Shown piece by piece: positions 8,456 to 16,878 of a stretch of DNA of 64,000 nucleotides. The notes under the pieces were generated by a model. It was not told the origin of the DNA, ran no database searches, and saw only the letters and a list, made by a program, of their open reading frames with translations. The stretch is from Parabacteroides massiliensis (lineage in GTDB: Bacteria > Bacteroidota > Bacteroidia > Bacteroidales > Tannerellaceae), in assembly GCF_900155425.1 (NCBI RefSeq), contig NZ_LT700189.1, positions 372,001 through 436,000 on the forward strand. Direction: 5' to 3'. The translations under genes were made by a program, and so were the position numbers. Each line of letters opens with the position of its first letter. Within the stretch, counting starts at the first letter, position 1.

Positions 8456-9586
8456 TTATAACCGGTTTGATAACTGACGGACCATTTCACTCTTCCAGGT
8501 CGTGAAATCGCCGGCAATGATATGTTTGCGTGCCTCTTTTACGAGCCACAGGTAAAACGCAAGGTTATGGATCGAAGCCAGTTGAAGCCCTAACATTTCG
8601 TTCACCTTGATCAGATGATGCAGATACGCCTTGCTGTAGCGCGTATCAATAGCCGAATGAGCGTCCGGATCGATAGGAGAGAAGTCGTTCTCCCATTTCT
8701 TGTTGCGCATATTGATTGTGCCGAAACGAGTAAATATCTGTCCGTTGCGCCCGTTGCGCGTCGGCATGATGCAGTCGAACATATCGATACCCCGTTCGAT
8801 CCCCTCTAATATATTGATCGGCGTACCGACTCCCATCAGGTAGCGAGGCTTGTCTTTCGGCAGGATTTCGTTGACTATTTCGATCATCTCATACATCTTC
8901 TCGGTCGGTTCGCCTACAGCCAGGCCGCCGATCGCATTGCCGTCGGCTTCCTTTTCAGCTACATTCTCGGCCGCTTTTCGACGCAGTTCCGGGTAGACAC
9001 AGCCTTGTACAATCGGGAAAAGGCTTTGTTGGTAACCGTATTTCGGCTCCGTAGAGTTGAAACGTTCGAAACAACGGTCTAGCCAACGTTCCGTCAGGCC
9101 GAGAGACTTTTTCGCATACTCGTAGTCGGCATTGCCCGGACAGCATTCATCGAATGCCATAATGATATCCGCCCCGATGATACGTTGTATATCCATTACC
9201 TTTTCCGGGGTAAACAGATGCTTGGAGCCGTCGATATGCGAACGGAACATGGCGCCTTCCTCATGCAGTTTGCGGTTTTCGGAAAGAGAGAAAACCTGGA
9301 AACCACCGCTATCCGTCAGGATCGGCCGGCTCCATGTATTGAATTTGTGCAATCCGCCTGCCTGTTCCAATATTTCCAGTCCGGGGCGGAGATACAAATG
9401 ATATGTGTTACCTAAAATGATTTGTGCGTTGATGTCTTCTTCCAACTCGGTCATGTGTACGCCTTTGACCGTGCCTTGCGTACCGACCGGCATAAAAATA
9501 GGCGTTTCGATTACTCCATGATCAGTGGTAATCCGCCCCGCCCTTGCATTTGATTTTGTGTCGTTATGTTGTAATTCGAATTTCAT
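8456..9586 (-). CDS. tgt: tRNA-guanine transglycosylase (queuine tRNA-ribosyltransferase)
   Basis: Exchanges guanine-34 of GUN-anticodon tRNAs for a queuosine precursor base. Its 376 residues match bacterial Tgt throughout. The catalytic aspartate is in LTDSGGFQVFS (D92) and the nucleophile in MFDCIMPTRNGRNG (D271). The CxCxxC zinc motif seen in well-studied enzymes is absent: the aligned positions are A309, S311 and D314, while the fourth ligand (H340 in SIHNLAFY) remains. My recollection is that this loss occurs in related Bacteroidales enzymes, but I cannot check it here. The ATG almost coincides with the predicted transcription start, so the mRNA may be leaderless. A precursor transporter is encoded at 23.2-23.9 kb. 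Confidence 0.96.
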   Translation of the reverse strand: MKFELQHNDTKSNARAGRITTDHGVIETPIFMPVGTQGTVKGVHMTELEEDINAQIILGNTYHLYLRPGLEILEQAGGLHKFNTWSRPILTDSGGFQVFSLSENRKLHEEGAMFRSHIDGSKHLFTPEKVMDIQRIIGADIIMAFDECCPGNADYEYAKKSLGLTERWLDRCFERFNSTEPKYGYQQSLFPIVQGCVYPELRRKAAENVAEKEADGNAIGGLAVGEPTEKMYEMIEIVNEILPKDKPRYLMGVGTPINILEGIERGIDMFDCIMPTRNGRNGQIFTRFGTINMRNKKWENDFSPIDPDAHSAIDTRYSKAYLHHLIKVNEMLGLQLASIHNLAFYLWLVKEARKHIIAGDFTTWKSEMVRQLSNRL

Positions 9587-9591
9587 GGCTG

Positions 9592-9624
9592 CAAAGATAA
9601 AGAAAAGGCCTTACTTTCACAAAT
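9592..9624 (-). promoter_or_regulatory. Promoter of tgt, interleaved with the upstream terminator
   Basis: On the minus strand TTTG (9624-9621), a 21-base spacer and TATCTTTG (9599-9592) match the Bacteroidota consensus. The -33 element lies in the loop of the terminator hairpin at 9607-9632. Transcription is predicted to start at about 9586-9587, at the A of the tgt start codon. Confidence 0.65.
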
Positions 9625-9632
9625 AAGGCCTC
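9607..9632 (-). terminator. Intrinsic terminator after the polyferredoxin gene
   Basis: Perfect 8-bp arms AGGCCTTA (9607-9614) and TAAGGCCT (9625-9632) are followed on the minus strand by TTTTCTTT. It lies about 35 bases after the polyferredoxin stop. Confidence 0.75.
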
Positions 9633-9666
9633 ATAATATAGTCTGTTATAGTGGAATGTCCTTTGA

Positions 9667-11256
9667 TCAGAAGCCGAAATCGTCGACCTCGACCTCTTTG
9701 ATCTCTTCTTCTTTTGGCTTCTCGACGAATTTGTGCTCGACGTTCGACTTGACGATGATGGCACGCATCGGACGTACAGGGCAGATCGATTCGCATCCGC
9801 CGCATCCGATACAGAGGTCGGGATTGACCTGCGGGATTGTCAGCGTCCCTTTGTAGGGGACCATGTGCACGGCTTGGGTCGGGCAATGCTCTGCACAGGC
9901 TCCGCAGTCTTTCTCTTCCGTATTGACGACACAACGGCCTTTGAAGAAAGTGGCGATGCCGACCTGCGTCGTCGTCTTCTCTTCGACGGTCAGAGGCTTG
10001 ATCGCTCCGGTGGGACAGACGTCGGAACAGACCGTGCATTCGTAATTGCAATAACTGCTGATATAGGCCAAACGCGGTTTCAACATATAATCCAAACCGT
10101 ATTCCAACCCTGTGGGGCGCAAAACCTGGCTCGGACAGCGGACTACGCATATCTGGCATCCCGTACATTTATCTTTGAAACGTTCCAGGCTGATGGAACC
10201 CGGAGGCGTGACGGGAGGCCATTTCTTCCGGCCTTTTCTCTTCATTTTCCCTTTTCCTCCTTCGGCAATCGCAGACACGATCGGCAGTGAGGCGGCAACG
10301 GTTGCACTTGTGGCCAGGAATGTACGGCGTCCCTTGGTGTCAGGCTGGCCGGATTGTGATTCCTGTGCGGGCGGATTGTTTACTGGCGCTACTTCTTGCT
10401 TCTTGCCTGGAAATTGCAAACGATATTGCAAACCTCCTTTGGCACAGGAAGAAACACAGTTGAAGCAATCAACGCAGCGAGACGTGTCGACCGTCAGGTT
10501 TTTGCTGTCGATTGCTTCCGCCTTGCAGGTGTGTTCGCAGTTTCCGCAATGCGTACAGGCTTCCTTGTCGAATGTTATATGGAAGAACGAGTAGCGCGAG
10601 AAAAGACTCAACAACGCTCCGACAGGGCAGACCGTGTTACAGAACAGGCGTCCGCGGAAAACCGTCATGACAATGAAAACAAGCAACGCGATGGTTGCCG
10701 CGATCAGGCCGGAAACCGTCACGGTGCTGATCGTCACCTGGAACAACGAGTAGTTGTCTACTTTCATCAGCTGGTCGGCGAGTATGTTGTTTCCCCACAT
10801 CACGACCGGACGGAACAGGCTTGCCGCAATACGCCCGAAGTTGCTGTAAGGGTCCAGGAGCAGGCACAATCCGCTAAAGCCGAAAACAGCCATGACCGCC
10901 GTAATTGCCAGCAGCACGTAGCGCAGCCGGTTCATCGGCTTGTGATACGTAAAACGGCGGCTTCCTTTCTTCTTTTTCTTGCCGATGCAAAACAGACGGT
11001 TGATGATATCCTGGAATACGCCTGCCGGACATATCGTGGAACAATAAATGCGTCCGAATACCAGTGCCAACAAGAAATGGAACACGATCAGGCCGACCAT
11101 CCCGCCTAACAAGGCCGGCATCAGTTGCAGGTGCAGCAAGCGGTGTACGCTGTTCGGCAAAACTCCCGAAAAGTCTACAAAAAACAAAAGTATGGGTACA
11201 AAAAAGAGGATTGCGAGCAAAACTCTCAATCCCTTTAGATAATTCCGTTTCTTCAT
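9667..11256 (-). CDS. Membrane-anchored polyferredoxin (4Fe-4S binding protein)
   Basis: Probable electron-transfer protein of 529 residues. The N-terminal half is membranous in the NapH/MauN style, with two CxxxCP motifs at helix ends (C72-C76 and C206-C210). A ferredoxin pair follows: CTHCGNCEHTC at 234-244 and CVDCFNCVSSC at 261-271. An internal RRTFLATSATVAASLPIVSA (from about 310) looks like a twin-arginine or membrane segment. The C-terminal half has four more cysteine clusters near 364-374, 403-414, 451-458 and 482-492, so six or more [4Fe-4S] centres are possible. It starts in the last base of the DUF362 gene (TGATG), indicating coupled translation. The redox partner and pathway are unknown. 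Confidence 0.88.
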   Translation of the reverse strand: MKKRNYLKGLRVLLAILFFVPILLFFVDFSGVLPNSVHRLLHLQLMPALLGGMVGLIVFHFLLALVFGRIYCSTICPAGVFQDIINRLFCIGKKKKKGSRRFTYHKPMNRLRYVLLAITAVMAVFGFSGLCLLLDPYSNFGRIAASLFRPVVMWGNNILADQLMKVDNYSLFQVTISTVTVSGLIAATIALLVFIVMTVFRGRLFCNTVCPVGALLSLFSRYSFFHITFDKEACTHCGNCEHTCKAEAIDSKNLTVDTSRCVDCFNCVSSCAKGGLQYRLQFPGKKQEVAPVNNPPAQESQSGQPDTKGRRTFLATSATVAASLPIVSAIAEGGKGKMKRKGRKKWPPVTPPGSISLERFKDKCTGCQICVVRCPSQVLRPTGLEYGLDYMLKPRLAYISSYCNYECTVCSDVCPTGAIKPLTVEEKTTTQVGIATFFKGRCVVNTEEKDCGACAEHCPTQAVHMVPYKGTLTIPQVNPDLCIGCGGCESICPVRPMRAIIVKSNVEHKFVEKPKEEEIKEVEVDDFGF

Positions 11257-12188
11257 CAGATTTTAATACGTTTGATGTTTATTTTCTTCAGATCGGTAGA
11301 ACCTAATTTAAGCGCTTCGCCTTTGCTCAGATGACCGACGGCTGCCATATCCAGTTTCTTTACTTGGTTGAACAATGCGAGGGCGGCCGTGTCGACGGCG
11401 ACGATATTCGGAGAGACGATCATCGATTTCAATGTAGCCACGTCGGCTGCGCTTTTTCCCTGCGGGCCGTTCTGATGCATCATGCGGTAAGCGTCTACGA
11501 TGTTCAGTACCGGTTTCTTCTGCCAGGTGCAGATGTCGGCGATACATTGCTGCAAGTCGTTCTGGTGGAAGAAGCGACGGTCCCAGACGATCCCCATCAT
11601 GTTCTTCATCGCGCATGACAGCTTGGCTCCCCCGTGGTTCTTCAGGATGGGGACATTGATCCAGGCATCCGCATCGATCAGCGACTCGTGTATCTTGGCC
11701 TTTTTCAGCGTCACGCCACCGGGAATGGCTACTTCCTTGAAATATTTTTCGTCGTTACCCGGCATCATGATACCGCCTGCTTCCTTTACGGCGGCAGCGA
11801 TACCGCTCGTTTCGTAGCATTTCTGCCAATTGTCGCACGTGTGGTCGAATACCGTCACCTTTTCAGCTCCTGCTTCGAAACATTTCTTTACGAGGGCTTT
11901 TATCAATTCCGGATTCGTATTCCCGGCCAGTTCCGGCGTACGGTCCCATCCGATATTGGGTTTGATAACGACTTTTTGTCCTTTCTTGATATACTTGCCG
12001 ATGCCGCCAAGCGCTTCTAACGCTTTGTCGAGCATGACTTCCGGTTCACCGCCCATCACTGCTACCAGGTCGGGGGCTTGTTCTACTGCTACTGTATTCG
12101 AGGATAGAGCGGCCTGTAATCCTTCAAAGTTCAGAGATAAGGCTGCACCGGCTACGACACTGGTCTTAAGGAAATCACGACGTTTCAT
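11256..12188 (-). CDS. DUF362 domain-containing Tat-exported protein
   Basis: 310 residues. The N-terminus MKRRDFLKTSVVAGAALSLN is a clear twin-arginine signal, so the protein is probably exported folded. The body matches the DUF362 family: LVAVMGGEPEVMLDKALEAL, then VVIKPNIGWDRTPELAGNT, and a WINVPILKNHGGAKLSCAMK segment. DUF362 proteins often occur beside or fused to ferredoxin domains, and here the next gene is a multi-cluster polyferredoxin that overlaps by one base. The catalytic role of the family is not established, so I infer only a redox-linked periplasmic function. The gene is first in its operon. Confidence 0.85.
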   Translation of the reverse strand: MKRRDFLKTSVVAGAALSLNFEGLQAALSSNTVAVEQAPDLVAVMGGEPEVMLDKALEALGGIGKYIKKGQKVVIKPNIGWDRTPELAGNTNPELIKALVKKCFEAGAEKVTVFDHTCDNWQKCYETSGIAAAVKEAGGIMMPGNDEKYFKEVAIPGGVTLKKAKIHESLIDADAWINVPILKNHGGAKLSCAMKNMMGIVWDRRFFHQNDLQQCIADICTWQKKPVLNIVDAYRMMHQNGPQGKSAADVATLKSMIVSPNIVAVDTAALALFNQVKKLDMAAVGHLSKGEALKLGSTDLKKINIKRIKI

Positions 12189-12227
12189 CTTATTTTATTG
12201 GTTTTATGTTGTTTGTAAAAGTTTTAA

Positions 12228-12235
12228 CAAAGGTA
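12228..12235 (-). promoter_or_regulatory. -7 element for the DUF362-polyferredoxin operon
   Basis: TACCTTTG on the minus strand, about 40 bases upstream of the ATG, matches TAnnTTTG. No clear -33 element was found. Confidence 0.5.
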
Positions 12236-12256
12236 GATAATCTCTAATATAAATTG

Positions 12257-12264
12257 TATATTTG
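12257..12264 (+). promoter_or_regulatory. -7 element for the 12285 gene and the glycan operon
   Basis: TATATTTG, 20 bases before the ATG at 12285, divergent from the DUF362 promoter. No clear -33 element. It probably serves the three genes 12285-16775, which have only short gaps between them. Confidence 0.5.
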
Positions 12265-12284
12265 ACCTCCAAAAAAACATAAAA

Positions 12285-13100
12285 ATGAATTTATATTCCT
12301 ATGTTTCAATAGAATCCTTTGTCCGTGGATGTAAAGAGTCAAAGATACCGGGTACATTTACCCTGCGTATCCCTAATTTGCTGTACGCCAAACCGGACGA
12401 GGTAATCGGATACGGTTTATCCTTGCTTCGCCGTTCGATTGTGGTGCATGAAGAGCAAAATGGCATCAAGCAAGAGTTTAGTAAGCAAAATATCCCGTTT
12501 TTCAGGGAGAACCGGCGGATGCTTATCGGGCCGGAGATGGAAATGTACGCACTTTCCCTTTACCGGAATCCGGAAATACCTTCAGGAGTGAAGGAAAAGA
12601 ATGCTCCCTGTCTGCGGTTGGCTTTCGATTATGGGGCGCTGGGTGAGTATAGCTTGTCGGAGAATAAATACTTGCTCTGCTGCAAGTATGATGAGGAGGA
12701 GAACCTGAACACGTTTGTCTCTCAGATGCGGCAGGAGTATGACAATTTCTTTTACGATGAAGAGCATACCGGGTTCAAGCGGGATTCACGTCTCTTCTCG
12801 ATGCTTTGCAATGCCTGCCTGGAAGTACGGGAACCTCGTTGGGCTTCCGAACAGGAATGGGGGCTTGTGCAATTTTGTAGTCCGGAAGAGGCCGGATATG
12901 ATTTTATGGATGGTAACCTGCTTCCTTACGTGGATTATGCGATCCCGTTCGACTGTCTCCGCCGGATCGCTTTGGTGAATCAGCCGGAAAACACCCCGAC
13001 ATATAGCGCCTTAGCCGGATTCCTCCAAAGCAAAGGACTGGCTCCCGATCGTTATTTGGAAGGGATAGGCGATGTAGAGGATATCGCTGATCGAATATGA
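12285..13100 (+). CDS. Hypothetical protein, possibly DUF2971-like
   Basis: 271 residues with no signal peptide or membrane segment, so probably cytoplasmic. I do not recognise a characterised family with certainty. The segment EPRWASEQEWGLVQF followed by a short beta-rich tail recalls DUF2971 proteins, which carry a W..E.EWRLV signature, but the match is weak. Several charged acidic stretches are present (CKYDEEENLN). It starts 20 bases after a TATATTTG element and ends 22 bases before the alginate-lyase-like gene, so it may share that transcript. Whether it has any role in glycan use is not indicated by its sequence. Confidence 0.6.
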   Translation: MNLYSYVSIESFVRGCKESKIPGTFTLRIPNLLYAKPDEVIGYGLSLLRRSIVVHEEQNGIKQEFSKQNIPFFRENRRMLIGPEMEMYALSLYRNPEIPSGVKEKNAPCLRLAFDYGALGEYSLSENKYLLCCKYDEEENLNTFVSQMRQEYDNFFYDEEHTGFKRDSRLFSMLCNACLEVREPRWASEQEWGLVQFCSPEEAGYDFMDGNLLPYVDYAIPFDCLRRIALVNQPENTPTYSALAGFLQSKGLAPDRYLEGIGDVEDIADRI

Positions 13101-13122
13101 GTAACAAAAACAATCTATATCT

Positions 13123-14280
13123 ATGAATAAACTATTACTATTCATTATTCTTTTGTCATTTTGTCAATGTAAGAGAGAATATTCATTAAAAGAAGAAGTA
13201 ACGGATTTGTTCCGGACCGAAATTGTTGTTCGTGGTGATAAGGCTCTGGTAGAAGAACCGGTGACAATTACCGCTTATAAAGCGGAAAGAAGTGCTGGAG
13301 GTATCCATGATTTCTATTCCGAGGGTGACTATTGGTGGCCTAATCCTGTAAGTCCGGATAGTGCCTATATACGCCGTGACGGGCAAACGAATCCTGATAA
13401 TTTTGTAGCGCACCGTCACGCCATGATCCGTTTTAGTTCGTTGGTCGGTGATCTGGCTTCAGCCTGGTTGGTGACCAAAGACGAGAAATATATCCGGCAA
13501 GCGGTTCGGCATATCCATGCCTGGTTTGTCGATCCTGAAACCCGGATGAATCCCAACTTGCAATATGCTCAGGCAATCAAAGGAATTGCGACGGGACGGG
13601 GAATCGGCATTATTGACATGATACATCTTTTGGAAGTCGTACAATCTCTTATATTGATGGAACAGGCGGGCATTCTTTCTCCCGAAGATGCAGCCGGTAC
13701 GCGAACTTGGTTTGCCGATTATCTGAAATGGCTGACCACGCATCCTTACGGGGTGGACGAGATGAATGCTAAAAACAATCATGGAACCTGTTGGGTGATG
13801 CAGGTTGCCCTGTTTGCCAAATATACGGGTGATCAAGACATGCTCCAATTTTGCCGGAATCGTTACGAATCGGTTTTGTTGCCTTCGCAGATGGCAGCAG
13901 ATGGCAGTTTCCCGCTTGAGCTGAAACGGACGAAGCCTTACGGCTATTCCTTATTCAATCTGGATGCGATGGCTACGATCTGTCATATCCTTTCCGACCG
14001 GCAGCACGATCTTTGGCAGTTCACGACTGAAGATGGCCGTAATATGCAGAAAGCTGTTGCCTGGTTATATCCGTATATCGCCGATAAGTCAAGTTGGCCT
14101 TTTGCCGAAGATGTCATGTACTGGGATGAATGGCCGGTAGCTCAGCCGGCTCTTCTGTTCAGTGTTGTCAATTCTCCGAACAACGCCTATTGGGAAACTT
14201 GGAAACGTTTGGATCATTTCCCGGTAAACGATGAGGTAATCCGTAACTTGCCTATCCGCCATCCGTTATTGTGGTTGTGA
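13123..14280 (+). CDS. Alginate lyase family protein (probable polysaccharide lyase, lipoprotein)
   Basis: 385 residues. The N-terminus is a short hydrophobic stretch ending FCQCKRE, which may be a lipoprotein signal although the residue before the cysteine is not the usual small one. The fold matches the alginate_lyase (alpha/alpha toroid) family: WWPNPV, the Asn-His signature NNHGTCWVMQVALFAKYTGD and FPLELKRTKPYGYSLFNLDA, which in lyases holds the catalytic Asn/His and Arg/Tyr residues. It would cleave a uronic-acid-containing polysaccharide by beta-elimination; the substrate cannot be assigned. A GH2 gene starts 27 bases downstream, which suggests stepwise breakdown of one glycan. No SusC/SusD pair is present. 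Confidence 0.85.
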   Translation: MNKLLLFIILLSFCQCKREYSLKEEVTDLFRTEIVVRGDKALVEEPVTITAYKAERSAGGIHDFYSEGDYWWPNPVSPDSAYIRRDGQTNPDNFVAHRHAMIRFSSLVGDLASAWLVTKDEKYIRQAVRHIHAWFVDPETRMNPNLQYAQAIKGIATGRGIGIIDMIHLLEVVQSLILMEQAGILSPEDAAGTRTWFADYLKWLTTHPYGVDEMNAKNNHGTCWVMQVALFAKYTGDQDMLQFCRNRYESVLLPSQMAADGSFPLELKRTKPYGYSLFNLDAMATICHILSDRQHDLWQFTTEDGRNMQKAVAWLYPYIADKSSWPFAEDVMYWDEWPVAQPALLFSVVNSPNNAYWETWKRLDHFPVNDEVIRNLPIRHPLLWL

Positions 14281-14306
14281 AATATAATTTAATTGAATAT
14301 CAGAAT

Positions 14307-16775
14307 ATGAAGTCTTTATTTGTTTCAAGCTTACTGTGGTTGTCCGTTTTGTCGGCTGTGGCCAAAGTGCCTTCGATGGAGAAGATCCGGCTGACGGACA
14401 ACTGGGAATATCTGAAAGGCGACTTGGGGGGGATTTGGGAGGCTGTACGTCCGGCCTCTCCCGGAAGCCCGGAGACTGTTCCCATTTGGCAACCTGTCAC
14501 GTTGCCTCATTGTTTTAATGCGGAAGATGCCGTGGACCCGGATGCGAATTATTACGAAGGCCCTGGTTGGTATAAAACCCTGCTGACGATAGACAATCCT
14601 TATTCGGACGGCCGTATCGTGCTCGATTTCGATGGAGCCGGACAGAAGACGGATGTCTATATTTATACGACTCATGTTGGTAGTCATGTGGGTGGTTACG
14701 ACAGTTGGAATGTCGATATTACGGATGCAGTGAAAACATTCCTCGGAAGTAAGGATGCGGTGCGTTTCAAAGGCAAAGTGCCTCTGTCGATTCGTTGCGA
14801 CAACTCTCGTGATTTGGAAATGATCCCGTCCGACTTGGCTGATTTTAATGTTTATGGTGGCTTGTACCGCTATTTGAATCTGGTCTATCTGCCGAAAGTC
14901 TCTTTTGAAACGATCCGTCTGGAACCATCTTTGTCTTCCGACCTGAAAGAAGGAACATTGAAAGTAAAGGCAGCATTTTATAATCCGGACGATGTGAAGA
15001 AAGCGGATGTGACCGTATCGGTCTACGATGCCGGCCGGAAGCCGGTCTTTACACAAACGATCGAAGGAGTATTGCCTTTGGGCAACCTGTCTTTGGCAGA
15101 AATGAAGATCAAGAATCCGGCTTTGTGGGATGTGGATACGCCACAACTCTATACCTGTGAGTTGACCGTAAAGACACCGGACCAGACTTTTACGACGGAA
15201 GAACGCTTCGGTTTCCGCCACGCAGAGTTTAAGGATAAAGGTCCATTCTTCCTGAACGGCAAACGTTTATTGTTGCAAGGCACACATCGCCATGAAGATC
15301 ATGCAGGTGTGGCACAAGCCATGACGGAAGAGATGATGCGTTGTGAGATGCGGATGATGAAAGAGATGGGTGTGAACTTTATCCGATTGGGACATTATCA
15401 GCAATCTGAAATTATCCTGGACCTGTGCGACGAATTGGGTATTCTGGTATGGGAAGAAATTCCTTGGTGCCGAGGAGGCCTTGGTGGTGATGTCTACAAG
15501 GAGCAGGCGCGCCGGATGCTCGCTAACATGATCGATCAGCATCATAATCATCCGGCTGTTATCATCTGGGGGTTAGGAAATGAAAATGACTGGCCTAACG
15601 ATTTCAGCACGTTCGACAAGAGTGCGATCCGTGCTTTTATGAAAGAGTTGCATGACATGGCACACCGTTTAGACGACACGCGTATGACGGCGATCCGCCG
15701 GTGTGAGTTCTGTAATGACATTGTTGATGTCTATTCGCCTTCTATCTGGGCAGGTTGGTATCGCGGTGTCTTTACCGACTATAAATCGATCTCCGAACAG
15801 GAGATGCAAAAGGTAAAACATTTCCTGCATGTAGAGTGGGGAGGCGATAGCCATGCCCGTCGTCATTCGGAAGATGCTTTCTATAATCTGAAGAACATCG
15901 AGGCCGGAAAAGGAGGTGACGAACGTGCCGGTGATGCTTCCCTGTATGGCGGTATTCCTCGTGCTTCGCGCGATGGTGACTGGTCGGAAAGTTATGTGGT
16001 TCGTCTGATCGACTGGCATCTGAAAGAGCAGGAGACAATGCCGTGGCTGACCGGTACGGCCTACTGGCCTTTCAAGGATTTTTCGACTCCGGTCCGTCCT
16101 GACAATCCTGTTCCTTATGTCAATCAAAAGGGTGTGGTCGAACGCGATTTTACTCCGAAAGAAAGCTATTACGTGTTCCAATCTTACTGGACGCAGAAGC
16201 CGATGATCCATATCTACGGTCATACTTGGCCGGTTCGTTGGGGTGGAAAAGACGACCGCAAAGAAATTCTGGTGTATTCCAACTGCGACGAAGTGGAACT
16301 TTTTGTCAACGGTGTGAGTCAGGGCGTGAAGCGGCGTAATAGTCAGGATTATCCGGCTGCAGGTCTGCGCTGGAACTGTGTTTACAAGGAAGGCATGAAC
16401 GAAATACGGGCTGTCGGCGTAAAGAAAAAGGAGAAGAAGGAAGTCTCTGACATCATTCGCCAGGAATACCAAACTGCAAAATGGGATAAAGAAGCCGTGT
16501 GCCAAGTGAGTCTGCTTTCAGAAGAGGGGGATACGGCTTTGGTACAAGTACAACTGGTCGATAAAAACGGCATCCGTTGTCTCAGTTCCAAAAAGCAGAT
16601 TGCGTTCGAGATTGCCGGCGATGGCAACCTGATCTGCAATTTAGGTACTTCAACCGGTAGTCGCAAGGTTCAGGCGTATAACGGTCGTGCCTTGATCCGT
16701 GTCAAGCGCAATGGTGGCAAGAGCCTGGTTGCCGTTAAATCGGAAGGGCTTCCGACAGTATTTCTGGAGTTGTAG
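14307..16775 (+). CDS. Glycoside hydrolase family 2 protein (beta-galactosidase/beta-glucuronidase type)
   Basis: Exported retaining glycosidase of 822 residues. I choose the ATG at 14307 because it begins a clean signal peptide (MKSLFVSSLLWLSVLSAVAK); an in-frame GTG at 14271 overlaps the previous gene and would bury it. Domain order is the GH2 sugar-binding jelly roll (NWEYLKG... WYKTLLTI... GGYDSWNVDI), an immunoglobulin-like domain and a TIM barrel. The acid/base is in VIIWGLGNENDW and the probable nucleophile in FLHVEWGGDSH. A C-terminal beta region ends the protein. It is in an operon with the alginate-lyase-like gene, so a uronic-acid-rich substrate is plausible. Exact specificity cannot be read from the sequence. 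Confidence 0.9.
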   Translation: MKSLFVSSLLWLSVLSAVAKVPSMEKIRLTDNWEYLKGDLGGIWEAVRPASPGSPETVPIWQPVTLPHCFNAEDAVDPDANYYEGPGWYKTLLTIDNPYSDGRIVLDFDGAGQKTDVYIYTTHVGSHVGGYDSWNVDITDAVKTFLGSKDAVRFKGKVPLSIRCDNSRDLEMIPSDLADFNVYGGLYRYLNLVYLPKVSFETIRLEPSLSSDLKEGTLKVKAAFYNPDDVKKADVTVSVYDAGRKPVFTQTIEGVLPLGNLSLAEMKIKNPALWDVDTPQLYTCELTVKTPDQTFTTEERFGFRHAEFKDKGPFFLNGKRLLLQGTHRHEDHAGVAQAMTEEMMRCEMRMMKEMGVNFIRLGHYQQSEIILDLCDELGILVWEEIPWCRGGLGGDVYKEQARRMLANMIDQHHNHPAVIIWGLGNENDWPNDFSTFDKSAIRAFMKELHDMAHRLDDTRMTAIRRCEFCNDIVDVYSPSIWAGWYRGVFTDYKSISEQEMQKVKHFLHVEWGGDSHARRHSEDAFYNLKNIEAGKGGDERAGDASLYGGIPRASRDGDWSESYVVRLIDWHLKEQETMPWLTGTAYWPFKDFSTPVRPDNPVPYVNQKGVVERDFTPKESYYVFQSYWTQKPMIHIYGHTWPVRWGGKDDRKEILVYSNCDEVELFVNGVSQGVKRRNSQDYPAAGLRWNCVYKEGMNEIRAVGVKKKEKKEVSDIIRQEYQTAKWDKEAVCQVSLLSEEGDTALVQVQLVDKNGIRCLSSKKQIAFEIAGDGNLICNLGTSTGSRKVQAYNGRALIRVKRNGGKSLVAVKSEGLPTVFLEL

Positions 16776-16849
16776 AGTATCTTTATCCAGCTCTATGTTT
16801 AACTCTTAAAATCGCAGTAAAAATTAACCGAAGTATTGATGGATTGTAC

Positions 16850-16857
16850 TATATTTG
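16850..16857 (+). promoter_or_regulatory. -7 element for the nucleobase permease gene
   Basis: TATATTTG, predicting a transcription start near 16862. This rules out the in-frame TTG at 16855 as translation start and favours the ATG at 16879. Confidence 0.55.
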
Positions 16858-16878
16858 CAAAAAGTTAATTTAAAACGA

